Assembly: GCA_035541215.1 (NCBI GenBank)
Contig: DATKNV010000125.1
Coordinates: forward strand, 21,397-85,396
Reading direction: 5' to 3'
Length of the DNA stretch: 64,000 nucleotides
Source: DASZHJ01 sp035541215
GTDB taxonomy: Bacteria; Pseudomonadota; Alphaproteobacteria; ATCC43930; CGMCC-115725
The position numbers and the translations under genes are program-made. Position 1 is the stretch's first letter. The number at the start of each line of letters is the position of its first letter. Positions 25,204-32,580 of this stretch are shown piece after piece. A model generated the notes under the pieces. That model was not told where the DNA came from. It worked only from the letters and a program-made list of their open reading frames with translations, and did not search any database.

Positions 25204-25243
25204 GGTCGCGTTCGCAACGCTGTTTGCGTATCTTGCGGGTCAT
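25019..25243 (-). CDS. IS passenger: possible small ORF starting at the right terminal repeat
   Basis: A 74-codon frame whose ATG uses the innermost base of the right inverted repeat. The protein middle (SLSSALSAEQLEAGARAFSEW) looks like a genuine helical sequence, more so than the antisense tail of the gene at 24559 that it overlaps by 185 bp. There is no ribosome site. Either this or the tail of the 24559 gene is real, possibly both. Confidence 0.3.
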   Translation of the reverse strand: MTRKIRKQRCERDPTSGDVETPASLSSALSAEQLEAGARAFSEWRRLGGSEGLGSYDLVRRVVVSVLGACPPTQ

Positions 25244-25266
25244 GCTGAGTCAAGGTGATAATTCCC
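25243..25266. repeat. Right terminal inverted repeat of IS1595-family element (24 bp)
   Basis: Starts TGCTGAGTCAAGG and ends AATTCCC; exact reverse complement of 21866-21889. Confidence 0.9.
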
Positions 25267-25274
25267 CCCTAGGG
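25267..25274. repeat. Right target-site duplication CCCTAGGG
   Basis: Same 8 bp as at 21858-21865, in the same orientation (palindromic). Confidence 0.8.
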
Positions 25275-25383
25275 GGCGATTTCGAGAGCCACGAGCAAAG
25301 CCTCCTCAACCCGAAAGGAGCGTGCGACGAAGGGCAGCAGGCCGTACCGGCGTTTTCAATTCGGCATCCGCAATGTACCGGAT

Positions 25384-25411
25384 TTGACGCAGCGCAAAAA
25401 AAAGTTATTTG
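25384..25411 (+). promoter_or_regulatory. Candidate promoter of the DUF3141-pta-ackA-fabI operon
   Basis: TTGACG, a 16-bp spacer with an A8 run, then TATTTG, about 80 bp before the DUF3141 start. It lies 110 bp right of the IS element, so the insertion leaves it intact but separates it from whatever lay further upstream. Confidence 0.4.
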
Positions 25412-25490
25412 AGGTGTCGTCGGCGCGCTCGATCGGACGCTCTTGGGACGGGCGATCGGACGGGCCATTACGGCTAAAAGGGAGCGGCAT

Positions 25491-27809
25491 ATGAGCACCA
25501 CCTCCGCAGCGGGTGCCGGCGGATGGCCTGGCATGCAGATTCTACAGCAGGCCTTCGACTACTGGGTCGACACCTGGCAGCGCTCAGTGCTGTTCCTCGA
25601 CGTGCTGCGCGAGCGCGGCAACAACTACGCCGAGCACACGGGGCAGCAGGTGCCGAACGTGCTGCTATTCAAGTTCGAGCTGGTCCTGGGCGGGCGCGAG
25701 CTCGAGCGTCCAGTCAATTATGGGCTGGTGCGGATTCTTCCGCCCGAGGGTGTCACGATCGACCCGCGAAAGCGGCCCTTCATCGTCTTCGATCCCCGCG
25801 CGGGCCACGGCCCCGGCATCGGCGGGATGAAGCACGACAGCGAGATCGGCATGGCGCTCCAGGCGGGCCACCCCTGCTATTTCGTGGGCTTCGTCCCCGA
25901 TCCCGTGCCCGGGCAAACCGTCGAGGACGTCTGCCGTGCCGAGGCGCAATTCCTGCGCAAGGTGACCGAGCTGCACCCGCAGGCCGAGGGCAAGCCCTGC
26001 CTCATCGGCAACTGCCAGGCGGGCTGGCAGATCATGATGATGGCCGCAGCCAATCCGGACCTACCCGGCCCGATCATGCTCGCAGGGTCGCCGCTTTCCT
26101 ATTGGGCGGGCGTGCGCGGCAAGAATCCCATGCGCTACACGGGCGGTCTGCTGGGCGGAACCTGGCTCACCTCGCTTTCCGGCGATCTCGGTAATGGCAT
26201 CTTCGACGGCGCCTACCTTGTCCAGAACTTCGAGTACCTCAACCCTGCGAACACCTATTGGGACAAGAGCTACAACGTCTACTCCAAGATCGATACCGAG
26301 CCGCAGCGCTATCTCGAATTCGAGACCTGGTGGAGCAGCCCCGTGCTGATGAACGCGACGGAAATGCAGTTCATCGCCGACGAGCTCTTCATTGGCAACA
26401 AGCTAGCCGCGGGCGAGATCATGCTCTCCGACGGCATGCGACTCGACCTCCGCAACATCAAGTCGCCGATTATCGTTTTCTGCTCCTGGGGCGACAACAT
26501 TACGCCTCCGCAGCAGGCGCTGCATTGGATACTCGACCTCTACGACAACGACGAGGAATTCGTCGCTAGCGGCCAGACCATCGTTTACACACTCCATCAG
26601 ACGATCGGGCATCTCGGCATCTTCGTCTCCGCGAAGGTCGCGACGAAGGAGCACGAGGAGTTCACGAATGCGATGGACTTGATCGACGTCTTGCCGCCAG
26701 GTCTCTACGAGGCGGTGTTCACGAAGGTGGACCCCAATACCGTGAACCCGGGGCTCGTATCAGGCGATTACGTCGTGCGCTTCGAAGCGCGCAGCCTCAG
26801 CCACCTCCGCGGGCTCGGGGGGAACAGCACCGAGGACGATCTTCGCTTCGCGACCGTACAACGCGTCTCCGAGATCAATCAGGGCCTCTACCGTTCGTTT
26901 CTGAGTCCGGCGGTGCGCGCCCTGGTCAACGACCAGACCGCGGAGTGGCTGCGGCGGATGCACCCGCATCGCCTCTCCTACGAGATCTTCTCCGACCGCA
27001 ATCCTTGGCTCCGCCCGATCGCGCAGCTCGCGGAGAATGTGCGGCAGAATCGTCGGCCGGTCGACGCTGGAAATCCGTTCCTGAAGGTGCAGGAGGCGGT
27101 GTCGAAGCAGATCTCGGAGTCGCTCGACCGCTACCGCGAGGTGCGCGACCAGTTGAGCGAGGGAGTCTTCATGACGATCTACGGCTCGCCGCTGCTGCAG
27201 GCGACAGTCGGCTTGCGAGCCGACACCGCGACGGCGTTCCGACGCGTCGGCCGCGACGCCATGCGCGAGGTGGCCGCGCGAAGGGCTATGGCGGACCTGG
27301 AGCAGCGCATCGGTAAGGGCGACGGGCGCGAGGCCGTTGTCCGTGCCTTGCTCTATCTGGCGGGCGGCCGGCCTGAGCAATTCGTGGACGAGCGTGGCTT
27401 CGCCGTGCTGCGGCAGATCCGCGCGGAGACGCCGAAAGAGCAGCGAAGCAGCATTGCCGCGTTCAAGGGGATCGTGCACGACCAGTATCTCCTGCTACGT
27501 CTCGACGAGGAGCGCGCGATCGAGGCGCTGCCGCGGCTGCTGCCGGACGATCTCGAAGCGCGGGAATTCATGCTCAAGATCATCCGGCGCGTCGTCGCCG
27601 CGACCGGCGATCCCGACGCCGAGGTGAAGCGACGTCTCGCCCGCGTGGAAGCGATGATTCGGAAAGGACCGCTAGAGCGCGCCAAGACGGCCGAGGAGTT
27701 GCCCTGGAAGGTCGCGGCGTCCGAGAGCGCGCCGGCGCCGAAGCGGCAGCGCGGCATGGCGGAGACCGGCGCCGGCGGCGCCGAGCGTCAGGCCGAATCC
27801 AACGACTGA
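25491..27809 (+). CDS. DUF3141 protein, PhaC-like alpha/beta hydrolase
   Basis: 772 aa from ATG 25491 (preceded by GGGAGCGG). The N-terminal half resembles PHA synthase-type alpha/beta hydrolases: a nucleophile elbow IGNCQAGWQ with Cys175, Asp335 in FCSWGDNITPPQQ and His374 in QTIGHLGIF, giving a Cys-Asp-His triad as in PhaC. The C-terminal half is helical and Arg-rich, without clear similarity, and ends in a low-complexity tail. DUF3141 proteins are commonly found with phosphotransacetylase, acetate kinase and FabI, as here. The biochemical role is unknown; an acyl-CoA- or polyester-related activity is an inference. Confidence 0.88.
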   Translation: MSTTSAAGAGGWPGMQILQQAFDYWVDTWQRSVLFLDVLRERGNNYAEHTGQQVPNVLLFKFELVLGGRELERPVNYGLVRILPPEGVTIDPRKRPFIVFDPRAGHGPGIGGMKHDSEIGMALQAGHPCYFVGFVPDPVPGQTVEDVCRAEAQFLRKVTELHPQAEGKPCLIGNCQAGWQIMMMAAANPDLPGPIMLAGSPLSYWAGVRGKNPMRYTGGLLGGTWLTSLSGDLGNGIFDGAYLVQNFEYLNPANTYWDKSYNVYSKIDTEPQRYLEFETWWSSPVLMNATEMQFIADELFIGNKLAAGEIMLSDGMRLDLRNIKSPIIVFCSWGDNITPPQQALHWILDLYDNDEEFVASGQTIVYTLHQTIGHLGIFVSAKVATKEHEEFTNAMDLIDVLPPGLYEAVFTKVDPNTVNPGLVSGDYVVRFEARSLSHLRGLGGNSTEDDLRFATVQRVSEINQGLYRSFLSPAVRALVNDQTAEWLRRMHPHRLSYEIFSDRNPWLRPIAQLAENVRQNRRPVDAGNPFLKVQEAVSKQISESLDRYREVRDQLSEGVFMTIYGSPLLQATVGLRADTATAFRRVGRDAMREVAARRAMADLEQRIGKGDGREAVVRALLYLAGGRPEQFVDERGFAVLRQIRAETPKEQRSSIAAFKGIVHDQYLLLRLDEERAIEALPRLLPDDLEAREFMLKIIRRVVAATGDPDAEVKRRLARVEAMIRKGPLERAKTAEELPWKVAASESAPAPKRQRGMAETGAGGAERQAESND

Positions 27810-27867
27810 CAGCGTCCGCCGCGCGCCCGCGGTGATTTGAGAACCGTATCAGGCCGGGGAGGCGACG

Positions 27868-29292
27868 ATGAGTGCCGAGGAAGCCGCGGGTCAAGCGATC
27901 GAGAACCGCCCCTTCGACGAGATCAAGGTGGGCGACAGCGCCCGCCTCACGCGCACGCTCACCGGCGACGACGTCGCGCTCTTCGCAAAGCTCTCGGGCG
28001 ACGTCAATCCGACCCATCTCGAGCCCGGATTCTCCGCCGGCGGCAAGGTCGCGCCGGTGAGCGCGCACAGCATGTGGTGCGGCGCGCTGGTCTCGGCGGT
28101 GCTGGGGACGAAGCTGCCGGGGCCCGGCACCGTCTATGTCGGCCAGACGCTCCGCTTCCACCGCCGGATCATGGCGGGCGAGACGCTCACGACGGAGGTC
28201 ACCGTCAGGCGCAAGCGGGCGGAGGACAAGCTCGTCGTGCTCGACTGCCGCTGCCTCGATCAGAACGAGCTCGAGGTCGCGACGGGCTTCGCCGAGGTGA
28301 TTGCTCCCACGCAGAAGTTCAGGGGCCAGGCGAGCGAGCTTCCTGAAGTGAGCGTGCGCCGGCATCCGAAATACGAGCGCCTCATCGAGCGCGCGAAGGG
28401 CGGGGTCCCGGTGCCGACGGCCGTCGCGCATCCCTGCGACGAGTCTTCGCTCGCCGGCGCGGTCGATGCGGCCGAGGCGGGTCTCATCCTGCCGATCCTG
28501 GTCGGGCCGGCCGCGAGGATCCGCGCCGTCGCCGAGCAGAATTCGCTGGACATCGGCCGCTGCGAGCTCGTGGACGCGCCGCACAGCCATGCAGCCGCCG
28601 ACAAGGCCGTGGAGATCGTGCGGCTCGGCAAGGCCGACCTCCTGATGAAGGGCAGCCTCCACACCGATGAGCTCATGAGCGCGGTCGTGAAGAAAGATAC
28701 CGGCCTCAGGACGGAGCGCCGGATCAGCCATTGCTTCATCCTGGACGTGCCCTCCTATCCGCTGCCGCTCTTCATCACGGACGCCGCGGTCAACATCTTC
28801 CCGACGCTCGAGGACAAAGTGCACATCGTCCAGAACGCGATCGATCTCGCGGTGGCGCTCGGAATCGAGCGGCCGAAGGTCGCGATCCTTTCCGCGGTCG
28901 AGACCATCAATCCCAAGATCCAGTCGACGCTCGACGCGGCGGCGCTCTGCAAGATGGCGGACCGCGGGCAGATCACCGGCGGCGTGCTCGACGGGCCCTT
29001 CGCGCTCGACAACGCCATCAGCAAGGCCGCGGCGAAGATCAAGGGCATCGTTTCGGAGGTCGCGGGCCAGGCCGACATCCTCGTGGTGCCCGATCTCGAG
29101 GCCGGCAACATGCTCGCGAAGAATCTGACCTTCCTTGCGGGCGCCGATTGCGCTGGCATCGTGCTCGGCGCGCGCGTGCCGATCATCCTCACGAGCCGCG
29201 CCGACAGCGTGCGCGCGCGCATGGCCTCCTGCGCGGTCGCGACCCTCTACGTCCGCGTCCGCAAGCAAGCGCTCGCCAAAGCGGCGGAGTGA
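27868..29292 (+). CDS. Bifunctional MaoC-like hydratase / phosphate acetyltransferase
   Basis: 474 aa. Residues about 15-150 form a MaoC-like hot-dog domain (LTGDDVALFAKLSGDVNPTH, VYVGQTLRFHRRIMAGE, VTVRRKR). Residues about 165-474 are a phosphate acetyl/butyryltransferase domain (LVGPAARIRAVAEQ, DLLMKGSLHTDELMSAV, FITDAAVNIFPTLEDKVHIVQNAIDLA, SAVETINPKIQSTLDAAAL, GAAGA-like loops). The same fusion is annotated as bifunctional enoyl-CoA hydratase/phosphate acetyltransferase in other proteobacteria. It converts acyl-CoA plus phosphate to acyl phosphate, the substrate of the acetate kinase encoded 5 bp downstream. Confidence 0.92.
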   Translation: MSAEEAAGQAIENRPFDEIKVGDSARLTRTLTGDDVALFAKLSGDVNPTHLEPGFSAGGKVAPVSAHSMWCGALVSAVLGTKLPGPGTVYVGQTLRFHRRIMAGETLTTEVTVRRKRAEDKLVVLDCRCLDQNELEVATGFAEVIAPTQKFRGQASELPEVSVRRHPKYERLIERAKGGVPVPTAVAHPCDESSLAGAVDAAEAGLILPILVGPAARIRAVAEQNSLDIGRCELVDAPHSHAAADKAVEIVRLGKADLLMKGSLHTDELMSAVVKKDTGLRTERRISHCFILDVPSYPLPLFITDAAVNIFPTLEDKVHIVQNAIDLAVALGIERPKVAILSAVETINPKIQSTLDAAALCKMADRGQITGGVLDGPFALDNAISKAAAKIKGIVSEVAGQADILVVPDLEAGNMLAKNLTFLAGADCAGIVLGARVPIILTSRADSVRARMASCAVATLYVRVRKQALAKAAE

Positions 29293-29297
29293 CGGAC

Positions 29298-30482
29298 ATG
29301 ACCGATGTCGTCCTCGTCGTCAACGCCGGCTCCTCGAGCCTCAAATTCTCGGTTTACGAGCCGAGCGCGGACGGCGAGCCCACGCTCCTGCTCAAGGGCC
29401 AGATGGAGGGGATCGGCGTCCATCCGCATCTGAGTGCGCGGGACAGCGCCGGCAAGACGCTGATCGACAAGTCGTTCGAGCGCAGCGAGATCGGCGGCCA
29501 CGACGAGGCGATCGCCGCGATCTCGGAGTGGCTGCGCTCCCAAGCCGGCGACTTCCGCCTCCTCGCGGTGGGCCATCGGGTCGTGCACGGCGGGCCGGAT
29601 TTTTCGACGCCCGTGCTGATCGACGCCGGCATCCTCGAGAAGCTCGACGAGCTCTCGCCGCTCGCGCCCCTGCATCAGCCCGCCAGCCTCGCGGGTATCC
29701 GCGCCGTCGCTGCGCGCCAGCCGAGCCTCCCGCAGGTCGCCTGCTTCGACACGGCTTTTCATCGCGGCCATTCCGAGCTCGCCGAGCGCTTCGCGGTTCC
29801 GGAGGCGTTCTACCACGAGGGCGTGCGGCGCTACGGGTTCCACGGTCTTTCCTACGAATTCATCGCGCGGCGGCTGCCCGCGGTGGCGTCCGAGATCGCC
29901 CGCGGCAAGGTCGTCGTCGCGCATCTCGGCAGCGGTGCCAGCATGTGCGCGATCGTCAACGGAAAGAGCGTCGACAGCACCATGGGATTTACGGCGCTCG
30001 ACGGGCTCCCCATGGGGACGCGCTGCGGCGCGCTCGATCCCGGGGTCGTGATCCATCTCATGCGCGCGAAGGGCCTCTCGCCGGACGCGGTGGAGAAGAT
30101 GCTCTACAACGACTGCGGCCTGCGCGGGCTCTCCGGCGTCAGCAACGACATGCGCGACCTCCTGAAGAGCGAGGAGCCGCGGGCGAAGCTGGCGGTCGAC
30201 TACTTCGTCCACCACGTTGTGCGCCAGCTCGGTGCGCTCTCGGCGGTGATGGAAGGGCTCGACGGCATCGTCTTCACGGCGGGGATCGGCGAGCGCTCTC
30301 CCGAGATTCGCGCGCGTGTTTGCGAGCACTCGGCCTGGCTCGGTGTTCGCCTCGATCCCAAGGCGAACGCGGCTGGCGGGCCGCGCATCTCAGCGCCGGG
30401 CTCCCGCGTCTCCGCCTGGGTCGTTCCCACGGACGAGGAGCTGATGATCGCCATCCACACCCTCGAGCTCGTCAAGCACTGA
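29298..30482 (+). CDS. ackA: Acetate/propionate kinase family protein
   Basis: 394 aa, ATG 29298. Acetate kinase signatures: VNAGSSSLKFSVYE at the N-terminus, VGHRVVHGGPDF, LAPLHQP, ACFDTAFHRG (catalytic Asp and His region), RRYGFHGLSYEFIA, HLGSGASMCAIVNGKSVDSTMGFTALDGLPMGTRCG and FTAGIGERSPEIR. It makes acetate (or another short acid) and ATP from acyl phosphate. With the phosphotransacetylase it forms a substrate-level phosphorylation pair. Confidence 0.94.
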   Translation: MTDVVLVVNAGSSSLKFSVYEPSADGEPTLLLKGQMEGIGVHPHLSARDSAGKTLIDKSFERSEIGGHDEAIAAISEWLRSQAGDFRLLAVGHRVVHGGPDFSTPVLIDAGILEKLDELSPLAPLHQPASLAGIRAVAARQPSLPQVACFDTAFHRGHSELAERFAVPEAFYHEGVRRYGFHGLSYEFIARRLPAVASEIARGKVVVAHLGSGASMCAIVNGKSVDSTMGFTALDGLPMGTRCGALDPGVVIHLMRAKGLSPDAVEKMLYNDCGLRGLSGVSNDMRDLLKSEEPRAKLAVDYFVHHVVRQLGALSAVMEGLDGIVFTAGIGERSPEIRARVCEHSAWLGVRLDPKANAAGGPRISAPGSRVSAWVVPTDEELMIAIHTLELVKH

Positions 30483-30504
30483 TCTCTTCAATCCTGGAGG
30501 CCCC

Positions 30505-31284
30505 ATGACCGATTCTTCCTTCAAGCCCTTCGTCGGCAAGAAAGGGCTGATCACGGGGATCGCCAACGACCAGTCGATCGCCTACGGCTGCGCCAAGGCG
30601 TTCCGCCGCTTCGGGGCCGAGCTCGCGATCACCTATCTGAATGAGAAGGCGAAGCCCTATGTCGAGCCACTCGCGCGCGAGCTCGAGGCGCCGATCTTCA
30701 TGCCGCTCGACGTCATGGCGCCCGGCGCCATGGAGGCCGTCTTCGAGGCCATCAAGACGAAATGGGGCAAGCTCGATTTCGTCGTCCACTCCATGGCCTT
30801 CGCGCCCAAGGCGGACCTGCACGGCCGCGTCGTCGATTGCTCGCGCGAGGGTTTCCTGCTGGCGATGGACGTCTCCTGCCACTCCTTCATCCGCATGGCG
30901 AAGCTCGCGGAGCCGCTGATGAAGGACGGCGGCACCCTCTTCACCATGAGCTTCTACGGCGCGCACAAGGTGGTCGAGCACTACAACCTGATGGGGCCCG
31001 TCAAGGCTGCGCTCGAGGCGACGAGCCGCTATCTCGCCTTCGAGCTCGGCCCCAAGGGCATACGCGTGCACACGATATCGCCGGGACCGCTGCGCACCCG
31101 AGCGGCCTCGGGGATCAACCATTTCGACGAGCTCCTGGAGGACGCCGCGGCGAGAGCGCCCGCGCGCCAGCTCGTCACCATCGACGACGTCGGCATTGCG
31201 ACCGCGGCGCTCGCGGGCGACGGGGCGAAGCTCATCACCGGCGAGACGATCTACGTCGACGGCGGCCTCCACATCGTGGGCTGA
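30505..31284 (+). CDS. fabI: Enoyl-[acyl-carrier-protein] reductase (NADH), FabI type
   Basis: 259 aa, preceded by CTGGAGG. An atypical SDR with the FabI cofactor loop GKKGLITGIANDQSIAYGCAKAF and the YxxxxxxK catalytic pair Y160/K167 (HYNLMGPVKAALEA). It also has VHSMAFAPKADL and the C-terminal GETIYVDGGLHIVG. It reduces trans-2-enoyl-ACP in the last step of fatty-acid elongation. Its location after pta-ackA instead of in a fatty-acid gene cluster suggests it may be a second copy; the rest of the genome is needed to tell. Confidence 0.93.
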   Translation: MTDSSFKPFVGKKGLITGIANDQSIAYGCAKAFRRFGAELAITYLNEKAKPYVEPLARELEAPIFMPLDVMAPGAMEAVFEAIKTKWGKLDFVVHSMAFAPKADLHGRVVDCSREGFLLAMDVSCHSFIRMAKLAEPLMKDGGTLFTMSFYGAHKVVEHYNLMGPVKAALEATSRYLAFELGPKGIRVHTISPGPLRTRAASGINHFDELLEDAAARAPARQLVTIDDVGIATAALAGDGAKLITGETIYVDGGLHIVG

Positions 31285-31470
31285 TCCCCCCGGACGGCGG
31301 CGCGCCCCTACTGCCCTCCAATGCGGCGCCTACAGGGTATTGCGGATTGACCCGGAATTTCCGCGCGCGGACCCTGGGAGCCGCGGTATTCCGCACAGCG
31401 CTCGCCAAAACCTGAGCCCGGGGACGGGCCGCGGGGGATGCGGGCGCGCCCCATCTCGCGGGAGGCTCCA

Positions 31471-32577
31471 ATGCGTTCAACGGTCTGCGCGCTTCTCCTG
31501 ATCGGCGGGCTCGCCGCCGCCGCCCACGCGCAGCAGCCGACACCGCAGGCCGTTCAAGTCCTCACCGTCCCCGCCGAGAAAAGGCCGGTCGAGAAGACGC
31601 TCGAATTCGTCGGCCGCGTCGAGGCGGTCGACAAGGTGACGGTCCTCGCACGCGTCAAAGGCTATCTCGACGCGGTCCTGTTCAAGGAGGGCGATCTCGT
31701 CAAGGAGGGCGATCCGCTCTATCAGATCGAGCCGGGCCCCTTCGAGGCGGCGGTGCAATCGGCCGAGGGCGCGCTCGAGCGGGCGAAGGCGGCGCAGGTG
31801 CTGACCGCGGTGCAGCTCACCCGCGCCCAGGAGCTGCTGCGGACGCAGGCGGGATCGGTGGTCGCGCGCGACCAGGCGCTCGCCGCGGACGATTCCGCGA
31901 AAGCCGCAATCGTGATGGCCGAGGCCGATCTGAAGAACGCTCAGATCAATCTCGGCTACACCAAGATCCTTTCCCCGATCGCCGGCAAGATCGGCCGCAC
32001 CAACGTCACCAAGGGGAACGTGGTCGGGCCCGACAGCGGTCCGCTCACGCTCATCGTGAGCCAGGACCCCATGTACGTGACCTTCCCGGTGAGCCAGCGC
32101 GAGTTCCTGCGCGCGCAGCAGGAGGGAAAGCAGATGGATCTCCGGAGCGTCAAGGTCCGGCTGCTCTTCTCGGACGGGAGCACCTACGGCAGCGAGGGGA
32201 CTGTGAACTTCGTCGACGTCACCGTCGACAAGGCGACCGACACGATCCTGGCGCGCGCCACCTTCCCCAATCCGAGGGGCGCCCTCGTCGACGGCCAGCT
32301 CGTGCGCACCGTGCTCGGGGTCGGCCACCCCGAGGACAAGGTCCTGGTGCCGCAGGCGGCGCTCATCGCGGATCAGCAGGGCGTCTACGTCTTCGTCGTC
32401 GAGGACGGCAAGGCCGTGATCAAGCGCATTGTGATCAGCGGCGCCAACGGCGCCGACAGCGTCGTGGAGTCCGGCCTCAACGGCGGCGAGCAGGTCGTCG
32501 TCGAAGGCATGCAGAGCCTGCGCCCGGGAACCCCCGTGCAGGCGGCGCCGGCGCAGCAGTACCTGAAGCGGAGCTAG
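31471..32577 (+). CDS. RND efflux periplasmic adaptor (membrane fusion protein)
   Basis: 368 aa from ATG 31471, preceded by GGGAGG. It has a signal peptide (VCALLLIGGLAAAAHAQ), barrel-sandwich half-motifs VEAVDKVTVLARVKGYLDAVLFKEGDLVKEGDPLYQIEPGPF (seen across residues about 50-92), a coiled coil and then LGYTKILSPIAGKIGRTNVTKGN. The C-terminal domain has VLVPQAALIADQQGVYVFVV. It bridges the RND pump encoded 3 bp downstream to an outer-membrane duct. No outer-membrane gene is in this operon; the TolC-family gene at 10.2 kb is a candidate. Confidence 0.93.
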   Translation: MRSTVCALLLIGGLAAAAHAQQPTPQAVQVLTVPAEKRPVEKTLEFVGRVEAVDKVTVLARVKGYLDAVLFKEGDLVKEGDPLYQIEPGPFEAAVQSAEGALERAKAAQVLTAVQLTRAQELLRTQAGSVVARDQALAADDSAKAAIVMAEADLKNAQINLGYTKILSPIAGKIGRTNVTKGNVVGPDSGPLTLIVSQDPMYVTFPVSQREFLRAQQEGKQMDLRSVKVRLLFSDGSTYGSEGTVNFVDVTVDKATDTILARATFPNPRGALVDGQLVRTVLGVGHPEDKVLVPQAALIADQQGVYVFVVEDGKAVIKRIVISGANGADSVVESGLNGGEQVVVEGMQSLRPGTPVQAAPAQQYLKRS

Positions 32578-32580
32578 GCG

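Larger units (their letters stand above)
21858..25274. mobile_element. IS1595-family insertion with passenger genes, including target-site duplication
   Basis: The element proper is 21866-25266 (3401 bp). It has perfect 24-bp terminal inverted repeats that start GGGAATTATCACC, flanked on both sides by CCCTAGGG (21858-21865 and 25267-25274). An 8-bp duplication is what IS1595-family transposition gives. The transposase gene is next to the left end. The remaining about 2.4 kb is cargo: 22944, 23407, 23688 (minus), 24371 (minus), 24559, and perhaps 25019 (minus). Cargo base composition is visibly more AT-rich than the host. IS1595 elements with passenger genes are known (ISNwi1-type); this cargo content is described in the findings. 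Confidence 0.9.
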
